A DNA stretch of 64,000 nt from Candidatus Fukatsuia symbiotica (lineage in GTDB: Bacteria; Pseudomonadota; Gammaproteobacteria; Enterobacterales; Enterobacteriaceae), in NCBI RefSeq assembly GCF_003122425.1, contig NZ_CP021661.1:1-64000 (forward strand). The letters are read 5' to 3'. A model generated the notes under the pieces. That model searched no databases. It was not told the origin of the DNA and saw only the letters and a list, made by a program, of their open reading frames with translations. The position numbers and the translations under genes are program-made. The first letter of the stretch is position 1. The number at the start of each line of letters is the position of its first letter. Below are positions 1-8,546 of the stretch, one piece after another.

Positions 1-1046
1 ATGCTTTAGCAAAAAGTGAAGTTAGACTATGGGAAGTGGTTACTGTCAATGTGGGGCAGTGGGCTGAAGTACGCCCTTTTGGCACAACCTCTACAGTGCT
101 CCGTGTCTATGAGCGTTCCGGTACTCAAAACTTAAAGCGCTGGGATTGTATTGCAACTAGCGTCATTTTATTGGATGGAAAACCCACTTTCGGTGGCGGT
201 ATTTTGCCCTTTTCTCAAGAGCAAGCACAAGACTTTCCGGTTTTTCTAGAGTATGCACATCGTCGGGTAATTGAAGAACTTAAAGAAATTCGCGCTGATG
301 ATCAACAATGCTCATGGTCAGACGAAGAGATTAATCTTATGGCTTCCTCTGAGGAGAGTGACCCACTTTCCGAGTTACTCTTTTCGTTCTGGATTTGCGA
401 AACTTATTTAGCACTGACAAAACCCATGCCAACGTTGGTTAATCGTGATGGTCATCTTTTGCAATGGAGCAAAGTTAGGTTTCCGGTTGCACCTGAAAAT
501 CAAGATGAGATTGAAAGACGGTTGCATACGGCTCCTCATCTTGATTTTGATAGCAACACGAAAGAATGGCTCTGGTTCGATGGTGAAAAAGATAAAGTTA
601 GGGATTTTGGGACAACCATATTGGGCCAGTTGTCTCTCGTCGACGATTCTTTGATCGCCACTGTCAACTCGGTAGAGCGAGCCGAAACGGTAAAAGCGTA
701 TCTCAATGATTTGCTGGGTAAGTTAATTGGTAACCCCCTCTCTGTGCACGAAAATGTTCAATCCATGATGGAAAATTATTCGACAAAAAATTTACCGCCT
801 GCTGAGCCTCTCGATGTTCCTGAATTGATAACCGCGTCATTGGATCAACATTACCGTAAAATACTGGACGAACCGATTCCTGCACTCAATAATCTGACGC
901 CAAGGGAATGTGTTCAAAAGAGTGACCAACAGGTCAACCTGATTCAATGGCTCAAGAGCCTAGAAAATAATACCGCTCGAGCACCCCATATGGCGCATTA
1001 TGATTTTACATGGATGTGGCAAGAACTGGGCATAGAGGAGGTCTGA
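1..1046 (+). CDS. Unknown protein, 5'-truncated by the window edge
   Basis: This is the inverted duplicate of the gene at 8825-10183. The reading frame is open from base 3 and matches residues of the 452-residue mirror copy from ALAKSEVRLWEV onward, so the missing start should lie left of the window. I do not recognise a family. Near the C-terminus the motif PIPALNNLTPRECVQ, followed by DFTWMWQELG, resembles a C-terminal segment seen in some SEC-C and MbcA/ParS/Xre-type proteins; this is a weak resemblance only. An in-frame GTG at 36 is internal and should not be taken as the start. Confidence 0.7.
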   Translation, partial: ALAKSEVRLWEVVTVNVGQWAEVRPFGTTSTVLRVYERSGTQNLKRWDCIATSVILLDGKPTFGGGILPFSQEQAQDFPVFLEYAHRRVIEELKEIRADDQQCSWSDEEINLMASSEESDPLSELLFSFWICETYLALTKPMPTLVNRDGHLLQWSKVRFPVAPENQDEIERRLHTAPHLDFDSNTKEWLWFDGEKDKVRDFGTTILGQLSLVDDSLIATVNSVERAETVKAYLNDLLGKLIGNPLSVHENVQSMMENYSTKNLPPAEPLDVPELITASLDQHYRKILDEPIPALNNLTPRECVQKSDQQVNLIQWLKSLENNTARAPHMAHYDFTWMWQELGIEEV

Positions 1047-1047
1047 G

Positions 1048-1324
1048 GTGAGTAGACCCCATTTAGCAAAAGTAGGTAACACGTTTAATACCGCCGCTTT
1101 TATCCGTCAACTGGCACAGCAGGCACCACCACATTTATCGGGAGGGGATGATGACTATTGCAGAACAGCTTGAAGCAAAAGGGTTTCAGAAAGGCCGCCA
1201 GGAAGGTATATTGAAGGGAGAAAAAAAGGCTTCTTTCAAGATTGCTCAACACATGCTGAGCAGTGGTATAGCACGAGATGCTGTAAAGCAATTTACCGGG
1301 CTATCCGATGCGATGCGGATTTAA
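1048..1324 (+). pseudogene. Rpn/YhgA-family nuclease remnant, frameshifted
   Basis: Only the last part of a PD-(D/E)XK Rpn family (recombination-promoting nuclease, formerly transposase_31) gene survives. The first frame (1048 onward) gives FIRQLAQQAPPHL. The second frame (from 1148) gives MTIAEQLEAKGFQKGRQEG, then AQHMLSSGIARDAVKQFTGL, which is the typical family tail. The frames must be joined by a +1 shift near GGGAGGGGATG at about 1140-1148. The catalytic N-terminal domain is absent, so it is non-functional. The mirror copy at 8547-8823 is identical. Confidence 0.7.
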
Positions 1325-1368
1325 ATGAATTATCTTACTTAATACACTGATTTTTCTGGATTCATGTA

Positions 1369-1602
1369 ATGACAGAGCCAAATGAAAAAAAGAAGCGTGA
1401 ATACAGGTTAGGGAATCCGCTAACTCAGTCGGAGTATAATAAAAGATTTGAAGAAAGAAAAACTAAAGAAAATAAGTCGATAAGGATGTTTGTTCCTTAT
1501 GAGCTGGCTGAAGATTTTAAGCGATATTGCAAAGGGAATGGACTTACTATGCAAGACACTGTTACCGAATTACTTCGTGAGTTTATGTCTGACAAGAAAT
1601 GA
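1369..1602 (+). CDS. copB: CopB/RepA2-like transcriptional repressor of repA
   Basis: This 77-residue basic protein sits where IncFII plasmids carry copB (repA2), upstream of the antisense-RNA region and repA. Its layout matches that family: a basic N-terminus (KKKREYRLGNPLTQSEYNKR), then a short helical DNA-binding region with YCKGNGLTMQDTVTELL. In IncFII plasmids CopB represses the repA promoter and so sets a ceiling on copy number. The assignment rests on size, composition, pattern and position rather than on strong identity. The mirror copy is at 8269-8502; the third replicon at 51.1-52.5 kb has no counterpart. Confidence 0.65.
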   Translation: MTEPNEKKKREYRLGNPLTQSEYNKRFEERKTKENKSIRMFVPYELAEDFKRYCKGNGLTMQDTVTELLREFMSDKK

Positions 1603-1701
1603 CTTACATTAGGATCTTGACACGTTTGTAACCAAGTGCTAGATTCTTACTCAATATTGGTCGGGTGCTGCCGAAAAGCACCACAGGAAGGGTGAAAACC
1701 C

Positions 1702-1793
1702 AAAAGAAAACCCCGAAATCTGTTTCAACTTTAGCGGGTTAGACACAGAATATCGGGGCGTCAACTAGAACTGCTGGATGAGCTTTTGTTCTA
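1702..1793 (-). ncRNA. copA: CopA-like antisense RNA controlling repA
   Basis: The strand opposite repA carries a sigma-70 promoter (TTGAAT, 17 bp, TATACT at 1800-1828), a small stem around CTAGAAC/GTTCTAG, and a long stem-loop at 1711-1758 followed by a T-rich run. The predicted RNA is about 90 nt, the size of IncFII CopA. It would pair with the repA leader and block translation of the leader peptide. This is an inference from architecture; no transcript is known from the window. Confidence 0.7.
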
Positions 1794-1807
1794 GCAGGGA
1801 GTATAGA

Positions 1808-1867
1808 ATGATGTTCAAAAATATTCAACCCCTTGTGCCCGCCATAAGTGTAGGGTGGGGTGACTAG
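1808..1867 (+). CDS. RepA leader peptide (Tap/RepA6-like)
   Basis: This 19-residue open frame, MMFKNIQPLVPAISVGWGD, starts downstream of the antisense-RNA target. Its stop codon (1865-1867) lies just inside repA, whose GTG start is at 1860. In IncFII plasmids translation of such a leader opens the repA start by coupling, and CopA acts by blocking the leader. The same peptide occurs in both arms, and with one change (W to R) in the third replicon at 52284-52343, which supports it as a real conserved element. Confidence 0.65.
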   Translation: MMFKNIQPLVPAISVGWGD

Positions 1868-2717
1868 AACAGGTTACATTTCCAATCTCTACCCGGTTTT
1901 CACACCGCCTCCGAGTGATAAGCAGCGTCCGGCCTTCATCCGTTATTGTATGCAACGTGCGGCTGAAAAGGATGTGGCGCGCAGCGAACTGCTATACATC
2001 GTACAGCCTACTGATCCCAAAACAGGAGACCTCCGGCCTCGTTTCCGTCGTCTTAATGAACATCGAGCGCGTGCCCTGCGGGCGATGGTTCTTGCCATGC
2101 TTCATCATTTTAATATTGCTTCCGGCTTAGTGATGGCTTCGGTCGAACAACTGGCGGACGAATGTGGGCTGTCTACCCTGTCGGAAGCGGGTAATAAATC
2201 AATTACCCGTGCCTCACGTTTGATCACCGACTTTATGGAGCCGATGGGCTTGGTGATGTGCGAAAAGGTGTGGGATAAACTGATGGCCAGTTATATCCCG
2301 AAACTGATTACGCTCACCCCATTGTTCTTTATGTTATTTGAGGTGTCGGCAGAAAAGCTAGCCAGTGCTCAAAATCAGCAAATGGGTTGGATTAACAAAG
2401 GGCTGCTAGAGAAAGGGGAGCCTTCTATCACGCTAACGGAAGCCAGCCGGCGGGCGAAAGAGCAGCACATTAAACGGGCGTTTGAGCACCGAAAATCCCG
2501 GTACGCTATCAATAAACAGCGCAAGCTTGCCAAAAGTCTGGCTAAACTGGACGAGCAGACGGCCAAACAGGACATTCTTCATAAGCTTGTTAAGCGTTAT
2601 TCCCTGCTTGAACTCACCGGTATGGGACAAGAAGGTTTGAAAAAGCAAGTCGACATTGAGTATTACCGACTGCGTAAGATTGCCAGTACGCCTCCACCGG
2701 ACATCCCTGTGCACTAA
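1860..2717 (+). CDS. repA: IncFII-family replication initiator RepA
   Basis: This 285-residue protein matches the RepA1 family of IncFII-type plasmids, which binds the downstream oriR and recruits host replication factors. Features seen are the FTPPPSDKQRPAFIRYCM region near residue 15, a winged-helix-like segment around residues 90-150 (VEQLADECGLSTLSEAGNKS), and a basic stretch of repeated K/R near residues 195-225. It starts at GTG 1860, overlapping the leader peptide. The mirror copy at 7154-8011 is identical. A third copy at 51434-52291 differs at scattered residues. Confidence 0.9.
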   Translation: MTRTGYISNLYPVFTPPPSDKQRPAFIRYCMQRAAEKDVARSELLYIVQPTDPKTGDLRPRFRRLNEHRARALRAMVLAMLHHFNIASGLVMASVEQLADECGLSTLSEAGNKSITRASRLITDFMEPMGLVMCEKVWDKLMASYIPKLITLTPLFFMLFEVSAEKLASAQNQQMGWINKGLLEKGEPSITLTEASRRAKEQHIKRAFEHRKSRYAINKQRKLAKSLAKLDEQTAKQDILHKLVKRYSLLELTGMGQEGLKKQVDIEYYRLRKIASTPPPDIPVH

Positions 2718-3039
2718 AGCACGCTTGTCTCCTCAAAAAAATTGCTTACGCCCCTCGCGTAGGTTTCCTCACGTTCCTATCCTGCCATTTCCTTTGATCA
2801 TCCTTGTTTATGACTGTTCATCCTGTGTGAAAGTGGCGTCATAACCCCATCAAAAGATAAAAAATCGTCGGTGTCCTATCGAAAATGAAGATTATCCACA
2901 TATAAATGCAAGTCAATTTTGAGATAGATGCTTCTTATGCGATAGATGCAAAATTACTTTTAACTTCTTTAAAAAAAAAAGAAATTAAACGTTAAAAAAA
3001 CAGTGGATAACATTAACTTCAAAGTAAACACCTTAACCC
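2718..3039 (+). other. Replication origin region (CIS/oriR-like)
   Basis: This AT-rich stretch follows repA as CIS and oriR do in IncFII plasmids. It contains a perfect DnaA-box consensus TTATCCACA at 2892-2900 and a near-match in reverse orientation at 3002-3010. A short reading frame from 2908 (MQVNFEIDASYAIDAK...) ends early in an A10 run; the homologous frame near 51.2 kb stays open longer, but I regard it as part of the origin rather than a gene. The ISAs1-family element was inserted at the far edge. Confidence 0.65.
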
Positions 3040-4282
3040 CAGGGCTTACGCATCAAAATCACCCTCTATTTTTTATCGTTCCTGAATAACAAATGCTCCA
3101 TATATTCATCATCCCAGCCAGCGCATTTACGTCGTCCACGTAAGCTGGCTTTGTTGGCAGTATCCTTTCGCACGATGTTTAATGCCATTTTGCGCAATAA
3201 TGCAAAGGTTCGGGTGGCCACTTTGTCACGAACCCGTGAATCATCCTCTCTAAAGGTGACATCAAGCACCCAATGCAGGCTGTTTTCAATGGCCCAGTGT
3301 TTTCTAATTGCCGCGATTTGTATTTCTGCTGCATCATTACAGCTACTCAGATAGTAATGCAGCTCGCACGTTGTTTTATGACGGTGATTGATAGAGCGAA
3401 TATTTTCAATCAGAATAATATTCCGCAGCTCAGGCCAAGCCTGCAATTCCGCCAGCTTATCCACACAGGGTAAAACCCAACCTCGCCGACGAACCCGCCG
3501 CCCGTGACTGTCATCAAAGGCATCATAATCAGGTTTGATGGCTGCTGGAACCGCTATACAGGTTGTGTGACAATAATCTACCACCGCTTTATGGCACTTT
3601 TTTTGATTACCTTTCAGCGCCAGAATATAGTCGGCCTGTTGAGCAATAATCTTCTGCGCTATGACCCGCTGACAACCCATAGCGTCTAGAGTCACAATGT
3701 TCCCTTTAACTGACAGGCTATCTAATAAAACGGGAAGGGCCGCGATTTCATTGGATTTATTTTCCACCGCCCGCTGACCCAGGCTGATACCTTGCTCTGT
3801 AGCAAATGCACTGACCATATGAAGGGGTCCTTGCTGTGCTGCTCTATCAAACGAACCGCGGACGGTTTTACCATCGATGGCCACGACTTCTCTATCAATC
3901 GGTAAAAAACAATCCTTAACCCACAGAGAAAAGCGTTGTTCGAAGAGGACTGGGTCAATGATACTAAATACTCTGCGGAAAGTATCATGCGAAGGAAGCC
4001 CTCCTTCCAAGGTAAGAAATGTGCTCAGCCAGTCTTTTTTCGAGCGACCGTAAAGGGCTATATCAATCCAGGTTTCTGCTCCAGCTATAACAGCACAAAC
4101 TGCAATAACCAGTACATCAATAAAACGATGCGCTGTCCGTCCTGCGCAACGCGGATCTGGAAATTCCATGAACGATTCAAATAGCTTATTTAACACAATA
4201 TTATCCAACAAAGGCAATCAATGGATAAATATCAACTAAAACATATTAATTCGCTAGCTTAACTTTTGATGCGTAAGCCCTG
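3040..4282 (-). mobile_element. ISAs1-family insertion sequence (left copy)
   Basis: The element is 1,243 bp with terminal inverted repeats of about 19 bp (CAGGGCTTACGCATCAAAA at both ends). No direct target duplication is visible: the left flank reads ACCTTAACCC and the right flank GACTTAAGGG. The equivalent junction in the third replicon (near 51.1 kb) runs through GGGGTTAAGGTG without an IS, so insertion came after the replicons diverged. The missing duplication suggests that rearrangement occurred through the IS. Confidence 0.9.
3066..4217 (-). CDS. ISAs1-family (H-repeat type) transposase
   Basis: This 383-residue DDE transposase shows the family's N-terminal DPR..RTAHRFIDVLVI region, the catalytic-region motif VVAIDGKTVRGS, NIVTLDAMGCQ, and the C-terminal HWAIENSLHWVLDVTFREDD block with the conserved Glu. 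Length is normal for the family. A TTG at 4217 is the most upstream in-frame start. It is identical to the copy at 5654-6805. Confidence 0.93.
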   Translation of the reverse strand: MPLLDNIVLNKLFESFMEFPDPRCAGRTAHRFIDVLVIAVCAVIAGAETWIDIALYGRSKKDWLSTFLTLEGGLPSHDTFRRVFSIIDPVLFEQRFSLWVKDCFLPIDREVVAIDGKTVRGSFDRAAQQGPLHMVSAFATEQGISLGQRAVENKSNEIAALPVLLDSLSVKGNIVTLDAMGCQRVIAQKIIAQQADYILALKGNQKKCHKAVVDYCHTTCIAVPAAIKPDYDAFDDSHGRRVRRRGWVLPCVDKLAELQAWPELRNIILIENIRSINHRHKTTCELHYYLSSCNDAAEIQIAAIRKHWAIENSLHWVLDVTFREDDSRVRDKVATRTFALLRKMALNIVRKDTANKASLRGRRKCAGWDDEYMEHLLFRNDKK

Positions 4283-4285
4283 GAC

Positions 4286-4843
4286 TTAAGGGTGAGTTGA
4301 TGCAGGGAGCCAGCGATAAAGCGTGGGAACCGACACGCCAAGATTCTTAGCCACGTCACGAGGGGGTATGCCATTAGCCAGCAATTTTTTTGCAGATTCG
4401 ATTTTGCTATCAGTCATCTGGCGCTTTCTCCCCCCTTTGCGTCCTAACTGCCTAGCGACTTCCAGTCCTGCGCGAGTTCGCTCAACGGTCAGCTCTCGCT
4501 CCATCTCTGCTAAACTGGCCATAACGTGAAAAAAGAACCGACCAGAAGCTGTTCCTGTATCGATGGCATCAGTAAGGCTTTTAAACTGGATGTTTTGTTT
4601 ATGCAATTCACCCACTAAATCAACCAAATTTTTAACACTACGACCCAGCCTATCCAGTTTCCATACAACGAGCGTGTCACCTTCACGTAGTATTTCTAGT
4701 GCTTTGACAAGACCAGGCCGCTCAGCTCGGCTACCACTAATCTTATCGTCGAAGATTTTTTTGCAACCTGCTTTGGTTAACGCTTCAATCTGAAGAGCAA
4801 GATTTTGATCTTGGGTTGATACGCGAGCGTAGCCAACTAACAT
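4286..4843 (-). CDS. Serine recombinase (resolvase/invertase family)
   Basis: This 185-residue small serine recombinase starts at MLVGYARVSTQDQ, with the catalytic Ser in that motif. It has the GDTLVVWKLDRLGRS motif with catalytic Arg residues, the ASLAEMERELTVERTRAGL helix E, and a C-terminal helix-turn-helix (PPRDVAKNLGVSVPTLYRW). Length and layout match Tn3-type resolvases and Hin-type invertases. It is the first gene inside the core of the palindrome, and its stop lies four bases from the IS end. An in-frame start 10 codons upstream (4873) is less likely because it would overlap the neighbouring gene. Confidence 0.9.
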   Translation of the reverse strand: MLVGYARVSTQDQNLALQIEALTKAGCKKIFDDKISGSRAERPGLVKALEILREGDTLVVWKLDRLGRSVKNLVDLVGELHKQNIQFKSLTDAIDTGTASGRFFFHVMASLAEMERELTVERTRAGLEVARQLGRKGGRKRQMTDSKIESAKKLLANGIPPRDVAKNLGVSVPTLYRWLPASTHP

Positions 4844-4844
4844 A

Positions 4845-5219
4845 TTAGTGTTTTTGTTGCAATGGCAGTACACGCAAGCGTGTCCGGTTTGTGTCTACAG
4901 TGAGCAATGCGCCTGCTTCCAATTCTGAGGCCATCTGGTTTAGAGCAGCGACAATCTGCTTACCAATTACATCAGGGCTGATATCAAAGGTACGGATTTG
5001 GACAACGCTAGGTTTTTCACCGTGGGTCGCTGCAAGGATGGCACTAAAATCCAAATCGTGGGTGAGTACTATGTAATCATTCGTTCCGGCGTAGGCCATG
5101 ATTTCTAAATCCGATGCATTATTCTCCCCTAGCGTTGACCAGTGAACAGCTTCAATACCTGCAGCGGCCAACACGTTGCTCCAGCGTGGAGATAAGTTCA
5201 TATCTATCAGTAATTTCAT
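4845..5219 (-). CDS. DUF5615 PIN-like toxin
   Basis: This 124-residue protein has the PIN-like DUF5615 pattern: MKLLIDMNLSPRW at the N-terminus with an acidic residue, then YIVLTHDLDFSAILA with the second acidic patch. Such proteins are the presumed ribonuclease half of TA pairs with DUF433 proteins. It overlaps the upstream DUF433 gene by four bases (ATGA), which indicates a coupled operon. The recombinase gene follows two bases downstream on the same strand. Confidence 0.8.
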   Translation of the reverse strand: MKLLIDMNLSPRWSNVLAAAGIEAVHWSTLGENNASDLEIMAYAGTNDYIVLTHDLDFSAILAATHGEKPSVVQIRTFDISPDVIGKQIVAALNQMASELEAGALLTVDTNRTRLRVLPLQQKH

Positions 5220-5479
5220 GCGTTTGCTAACATCACTTCACGTTCTTCAGACAACCATGCTGCATAGCGAAGCGCCTGCATAATGTCTTCACGTTCGAGA
5301 TAAGGGTAATCGGCGAGAATTTCATCAATATTGTGTCCAGCACCAATTTGCCCCACGACCATACCTACCGTCACACGCATGCCACGAATACAGGCTTTGC
5401 CACCCATTACATTAGGCTCCTGGGTAATGCGATTGAGTTGTCCCACGCTCTTCTCCTTATTATCGAAACTCATTGTCAT
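5216..5479 (-). CDS. DUF433 antitoxin
   Basis: This 87-residue DUF433 protein carries the characteristic GKACIRGMRVTVGMVVGQIGAG and IDEILADYPYLEREDIMQALRYAA blocks, which form a helix-turn-helix used for DNA binding. It is the predicted antitoxin and autoregulator of the DUF5615 toxin gene immediately downstream. The start could be M1 or M3. Confidence 0.82.
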   Translation of the reverse strand: MTMSFDNKEKSVGQLNRITQEPNVMGGKACIRGMRVTVGMVVGQIGAGHNIDEILADYPYLEREDIMQALRYAAWLSEEREVMLANA

Positions 5480-5588
5480 GGTAGGTATTTAAGAATACTA
5501 TTTCAAGAACTATTTATGAGAACGGTAACGTATTGATTTTACATACCACGCGAGTGATGTGATAAGACTTATCAAAAACCTCCGTTTG

Positions 5589-6831
5589 CAGGGCTTACGC
5601 ATCAAAAGTTAAGCTAGCGAATTAATATGTTTTAGTTGATATTTATCCATTGATTGCCTTTGTTGGATAATATTGTGTTAAATAAGCTATTTGAATCGTT
5701 CATGGAATTTCCAGATCCGCGTTGCGCAGGACGGACAGCGCATCGTTTTATTGATGTACTGGTTATTGCAGTTTGTGCTGTTATAGCTGGAGCAGAAACC
5801 TGGATTGATATAGCCCTTTACGGTCGCTCGAAAAAAGACTGGCTGAGCACATTTCTTACCTTGGAAGGAGGGCTTCCTTCGCATGATACTTTCCGCAGAG
5901 TATTTAGTATCATTGACCCAGTCCTCTTCGAACAACGCTTTTCTCTGTGGGTTAAGGATTGTTTTTTACCGATTGATAGAGAAGTCGTGGCCATCGATGG
6001 TAAAACCGTCCGCGGTTCGTTTGATAGAGCAGCACAGCAAGGACCCCTTCATATGGTCAGTGCATTTGCTACAGAGCAAGGTATCAGCCTGGGTCAGCGG
6101 GCGGTGGAAAATAAATCCAATGAAATCGCGGCCCTTCCCGTTTTATTAGATAGCCTGTCAGTTAAAGGGAACATTGTGACTCTAGACGCTATGGGTTGTC
6201 AGCGGGTCATAGCGCAGAAGATTATTGCTCAACAGGCCGACTATATTCTGGCGCTGAAAGGTAATCAAAAAAAGTGCCATAAAGCGGTGGTAGATTATTG
6301 TCACACAACCTGTATAGCGGTTCCAGCAGCCATCAAACCTGATTATGATGCCTTTGATGACAGTCACGGGCGGCGGGTTCGTCGGCGAGGTTGGGTTTTA
6401 CCCTGTGTGGATAAGCTGGCGGAATTGCAGGCTTGGCCTGAGCTGCGGAATATTATTCTGATTGAAAATATTCGCTCTATCAATCACCGTCATAAAACAA
6501 CGTGCGAGCTGCATTACTATCTGAGTAGCTGTAATGATGCAGCAGAAATACAAATCGCGGCAATTAGAAAACACTGGGCCATTGAAAACAGCCTGCATTG
6601 GGTGCTTGATGTCACCTTTAGAGAGGATGATTCACGGGTTCGTGACAAAGTGGCCACCCGAACCTTTGCATTATTGCGCAAAATGGCATTAAACATCGTG
6701 CGAAAGGATACTGCCAACAAAGCCAGCTTACGTGGACGACGTAAATGCGCTGGCTGGGATGATGAATATATGGAGCATTTGTTATTCAGGAACGATAAAA
6801 AATAGAGGGTGATTTTGATGCGTAAGCCCTG
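5589..6831 (+). mobile_element. ISAs1-family insertion sequence (right copy)
   Basis: This is the mirror of 3040-4282, with the same 19-bp terminal repeats. Left flank CCTCCGTTTG and right flank GGGTTAAGGT share no duplication. Together the two IS copies bracket the recombinase/TA core in inverted orientation, like a composite transposon, but the identity of the arms extends far beyond the IS. Confidence 0.9.
5654..6805 (+). CDS. ISAs1-family transposase, second identical copy
   Basis: The 383-residue sequence is identical to that encoded at 3066-4217 on the other strand, including all catalytic-region motifs (VVAIDGKTVRGS, LHWVLDVTFRED). It appears intact, so both copies could be active and could mediate further inversions or deletions. 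Confidence 0.93.
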   Translation: MPLLDNIVLNKLFESFMEFPDPRCAGRTAHRFIDVLVIAVCAVIAGAETWIDIALYGRSKKDWLSTFLTLEGGLPSHDTFRRVFSIIDPVLFEQRFSLWVKDCFLPIDREVVAIDGKTVRGSFDRAAQQGPLHMVSAFATEQGISLGQRAVENKSNEIAALPVLLDSLSVKGNIVTLDAMGCQRVIAQKIIAQQADYILALKGNQKKCHKAVVDYCHTTCIAVPAAIKPDYDAFDDSHGRRVRRRGWVLPCVDKLAELQAWPELRNIILIENIRSINHRHKTTCELHYYLSSCNDAAEIQIAAIRKHWAIENSLHWVLDVTFREDDSRVRDKVATRTFALLRKMALNIVRKDTANKASLRGRRKCAGWDDEYMEHLLFRNDKK

Positions 6832-7153
6832 GGGTTAAGGTGTTTACTTTGAAGTTAATGTTATCCACTGTTTTTTTAACGTTTAATTTCTTTTTTTTTT
6901 AAAGAAGTTAAAAGTAATTTTGCATCTATCGCATAAGAAGCATCTATCTCAAAATTGACTTGCATTTATATGTGGATAATCTTCATTTTCGATAGGACAC
7001 CGACGATTTTTTATCTTTTGATGGGGTTATGACGCCACTTTCACACAGGATGAACAGTCATAAACAAGGATGATCAAAGGAAATGGCAGGATAGGAACGT
7101 GAGGAAACCTACGCGAGGGGCGTAAGCAATTTTTTTGAGGAGACAAGCGTGCT
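6832..7153 (-). other. Replication origin region (right-arm copy)
   Basis: This is the mirror of 2718-3039 and follows the right-arm repA. A perfect DnaA box is at 6971-6979 (TGTGGATAA on the plus strand), in the same AT-rich context. Confidence 0.65.
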
Positions 7154-8011
7154 TTAGTGCACAGGGATGTCCGGTGGAGGCGTACTGGCAATCTTACGCA
7201 GTCGGTAATACTCAATGTCGACTTGCTTTTTCAAACCTTCTTGTCCCATACCGGTGAGTTCAAGCAGGGAATAACGCTTAACAAGCTTATGAAGAATGTC
7301 CTGTTTGGCCGTCTGCTCGTCCAGTTTAGCCAGACTTTTGGCAAGCTTGCGCTGTTTATTGATAGCGTACCGGGATTTTCGGTGCTCAAACGCCCGTTTA
7401 ATGTGCTGCTCTTTCGCCCGCCGGCTGGCTTCCGTTAGCGTGATAGAAGGCTCCCCTTTCTCTAGCAGCCCTTTGTTAATCCAACCCATTTGCTGATTTT
7501 GAGCACTGGCTAGCTTTTCTGCCGACACCTCAAATAACATAAAGAACAATGGGGTGAGCGTAATCAGTTTCGGGATATAACTGGCCATCAGTTTATCCCA
7601 CACCTTTTCGCACATCACCAAGCCCATCGGCTCCATAAAGTCGGTGATCAAACGTGAGGCACGGGTAATTGATTTATTACCCGCTTCCGACAGGGTAGAC
7701 AGCCCACATTCGTCCGCCAGTTGTTCGACCGAAGCCATCACTAAGCCGGAAGCAATATTAAAATGATGAAGCATGGCAAGAACCATCGCCCGCAGGGCAC
7801 GCGCTCGATGTTCATTAAGACGACGGAAACGAGGCCGGAGGTCTCCTGTTTTGGGATCAGTAGGCTGTACGATGTATAGCAGTTCGCTGCGCGCCACATC
7901 CTTTTCAGCCGCACGTTGCATACAATAACGGATGAAGGCCGGACGCTGCTTATCACTCGGAGGCGGTGTGAAAACCGGGTAGAGATTGGAAATGTAACCT
8001 GTTCTAGTCAC
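7154..8011 (-). CDS. repA: IncFII-family replication initiator RepA (right-arm copy)
   Basis: The 285-residue product is identical to that at 1860-2717. It starts at GTG 8011 and overlaps the leader peptide at 8004-8063. Two identical initiators, each with its own antisense control, on one molecule would share CopA and CopB, so their copy control should be fully cross-reactive. Confidence 0.9.
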   Translation of the reverse strand: MTRTGYISNLYPVFTPPPSDKQRPAFIRYCMQRAAEKDVARSELLYIVQPTDPKTGDLRPRFRRLNEHRARALRAMVLAMLHHFNIASGLVMASVEQLADECGLSTLSEAGNKSITRASRLITDFMEPMGLVMCEKVWDKLMASYIPKLITLTPLFFMLFEVSAEKLASAQNQQMGWINKGLLEKGEPSITLTEASRRAKEQHIKRAFEHRKSRYAINKQRKLAKSLAKLDEQTAKQDILHKLVKRYSLLELTGMGQEGLKKQVDIEYYRLRKIASTPPPDIPVH

Positions 8012-8063
8012 CCCACCCTACACTTATGGCGGGCACAAGGGGTTGAATATTTTTGAACATCAT
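8004..8063 (-). CDS. RepA leader peptide (right-arm copy)
   Basis: This is the mirror of 1808-1867: a 19-residue leader whose stop overlaps the repA start, suggesting translational coupling as in IncFII plasmids. Confidence 0.6.
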   Translation of the reverse strand: MMFKNIQPLVPAISVGWGD

Positions 8064-8077
8064 TCTATACTCCCTGC

Positions 8078-8169
8078 TAGAACAAAAGCTCATCCAGCAG
8101 TTCTAGTTGACGCCCCGATATTCTGTGTCTAACCCGCTAAAGTTGAAACAGATTTCGGGGTTTTCTTTT
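8078..8169 (+). ncRNA. copA: CopA-like antisense RNA (right-arm copy)
   Basis: The promoter has -35 TTGAAT at 8043-8048 and -10 TATACT at 8066-8071, with a 17-bp spacer. The transcript would contain the stem around CTAGAAC/GTTCTAG and the terminator-like stem-loop at 8113-8160 followed by TTTTCTTTT. It runs opposite to repA, through its leader. Confidence 0.7.
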
Positions 8170-8268
8170 GGGTTTTCACCCTTCCTGTGGTGCTTTTCGG
8201 CAGCACCCGACCAATATTGAGTAAGAATCTAGCACTTGGTTACAAACGTGTCAAGATCCTAATGTAAG

Positions 8269-8502
8269 TCATTTCTTGTCAGACATAAACTCACGAAGTA
8301 ATTCGGTAACAGTGTCTTGCATAGTAAGTCCATTCCCTTTGCAATATCGCTTAAAATCTTCAGCCAGCTCATAAGGAACAAACATCCTTATCGACTTATT
8401 TTCTTTAGTTTTTCTTTCTTCAAATCTTTTATTATACTCCGACTGAGTTAGCGGATTCCCTAACCTGTATTCACGCTTCTTTTTTTCATTTGGCTCTGTC
8501 AT
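8269..8502 (-). CDS. copB: CopB/RepA2-like repressor (right-arm copy)
   Basis: The 77 residues are identical to the product at 1369-1602. It lies upstream of the antisense-RNA gene and repA on the repA strand, as in IncFII replicons. Confidence 0.65.
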   Translation of the reverse strand: MTEPNEKKKREYRLGNPLTQSEYNKRFEERKTKENKSIRMFVPYELAEDFKRYCKGNGLTMQDTVTELLREFMSDKK

Positions 8503-8546
8503 TACATGAATCCAGAAAAATCAGTGTATTAAGTAAGATAATTCAT

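Larger units (their letters stand above)
1..4282 (+). repeat. Left arm of a 4.28-kb perfect inverted repeat
   Basis: Position x in this arm is the complement of position 9871 minus x. All translated products of the two arms are identical, and the points I checked base by base agree. The inner edge falls exactly at the terminal base of the ISAs1-family element (4282 pairs with 5589; 4283 and 5588 no longer pair). The outer edge is not seen because the window starts inside the arm. Identity over this length means a very recent duplication, active gene conversion, or an assembly or amplification artefact. Confidence 0.95.

Noticed and set aside
2908..3010. Short peptide beginning MQVNFEIDASYAIDAK in the arm origins
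   Set aside because: It is within the predicted origin beside DnaA boxes and is not conserved in length between replicons.
3040..6831. A simple composite transposon made by the two ISAs1-family copies
   Set aside because: The identity of the arms extends thousands of bases outside the IS copies and there are no target duplications, so the IS pair alone does not define a transposon.
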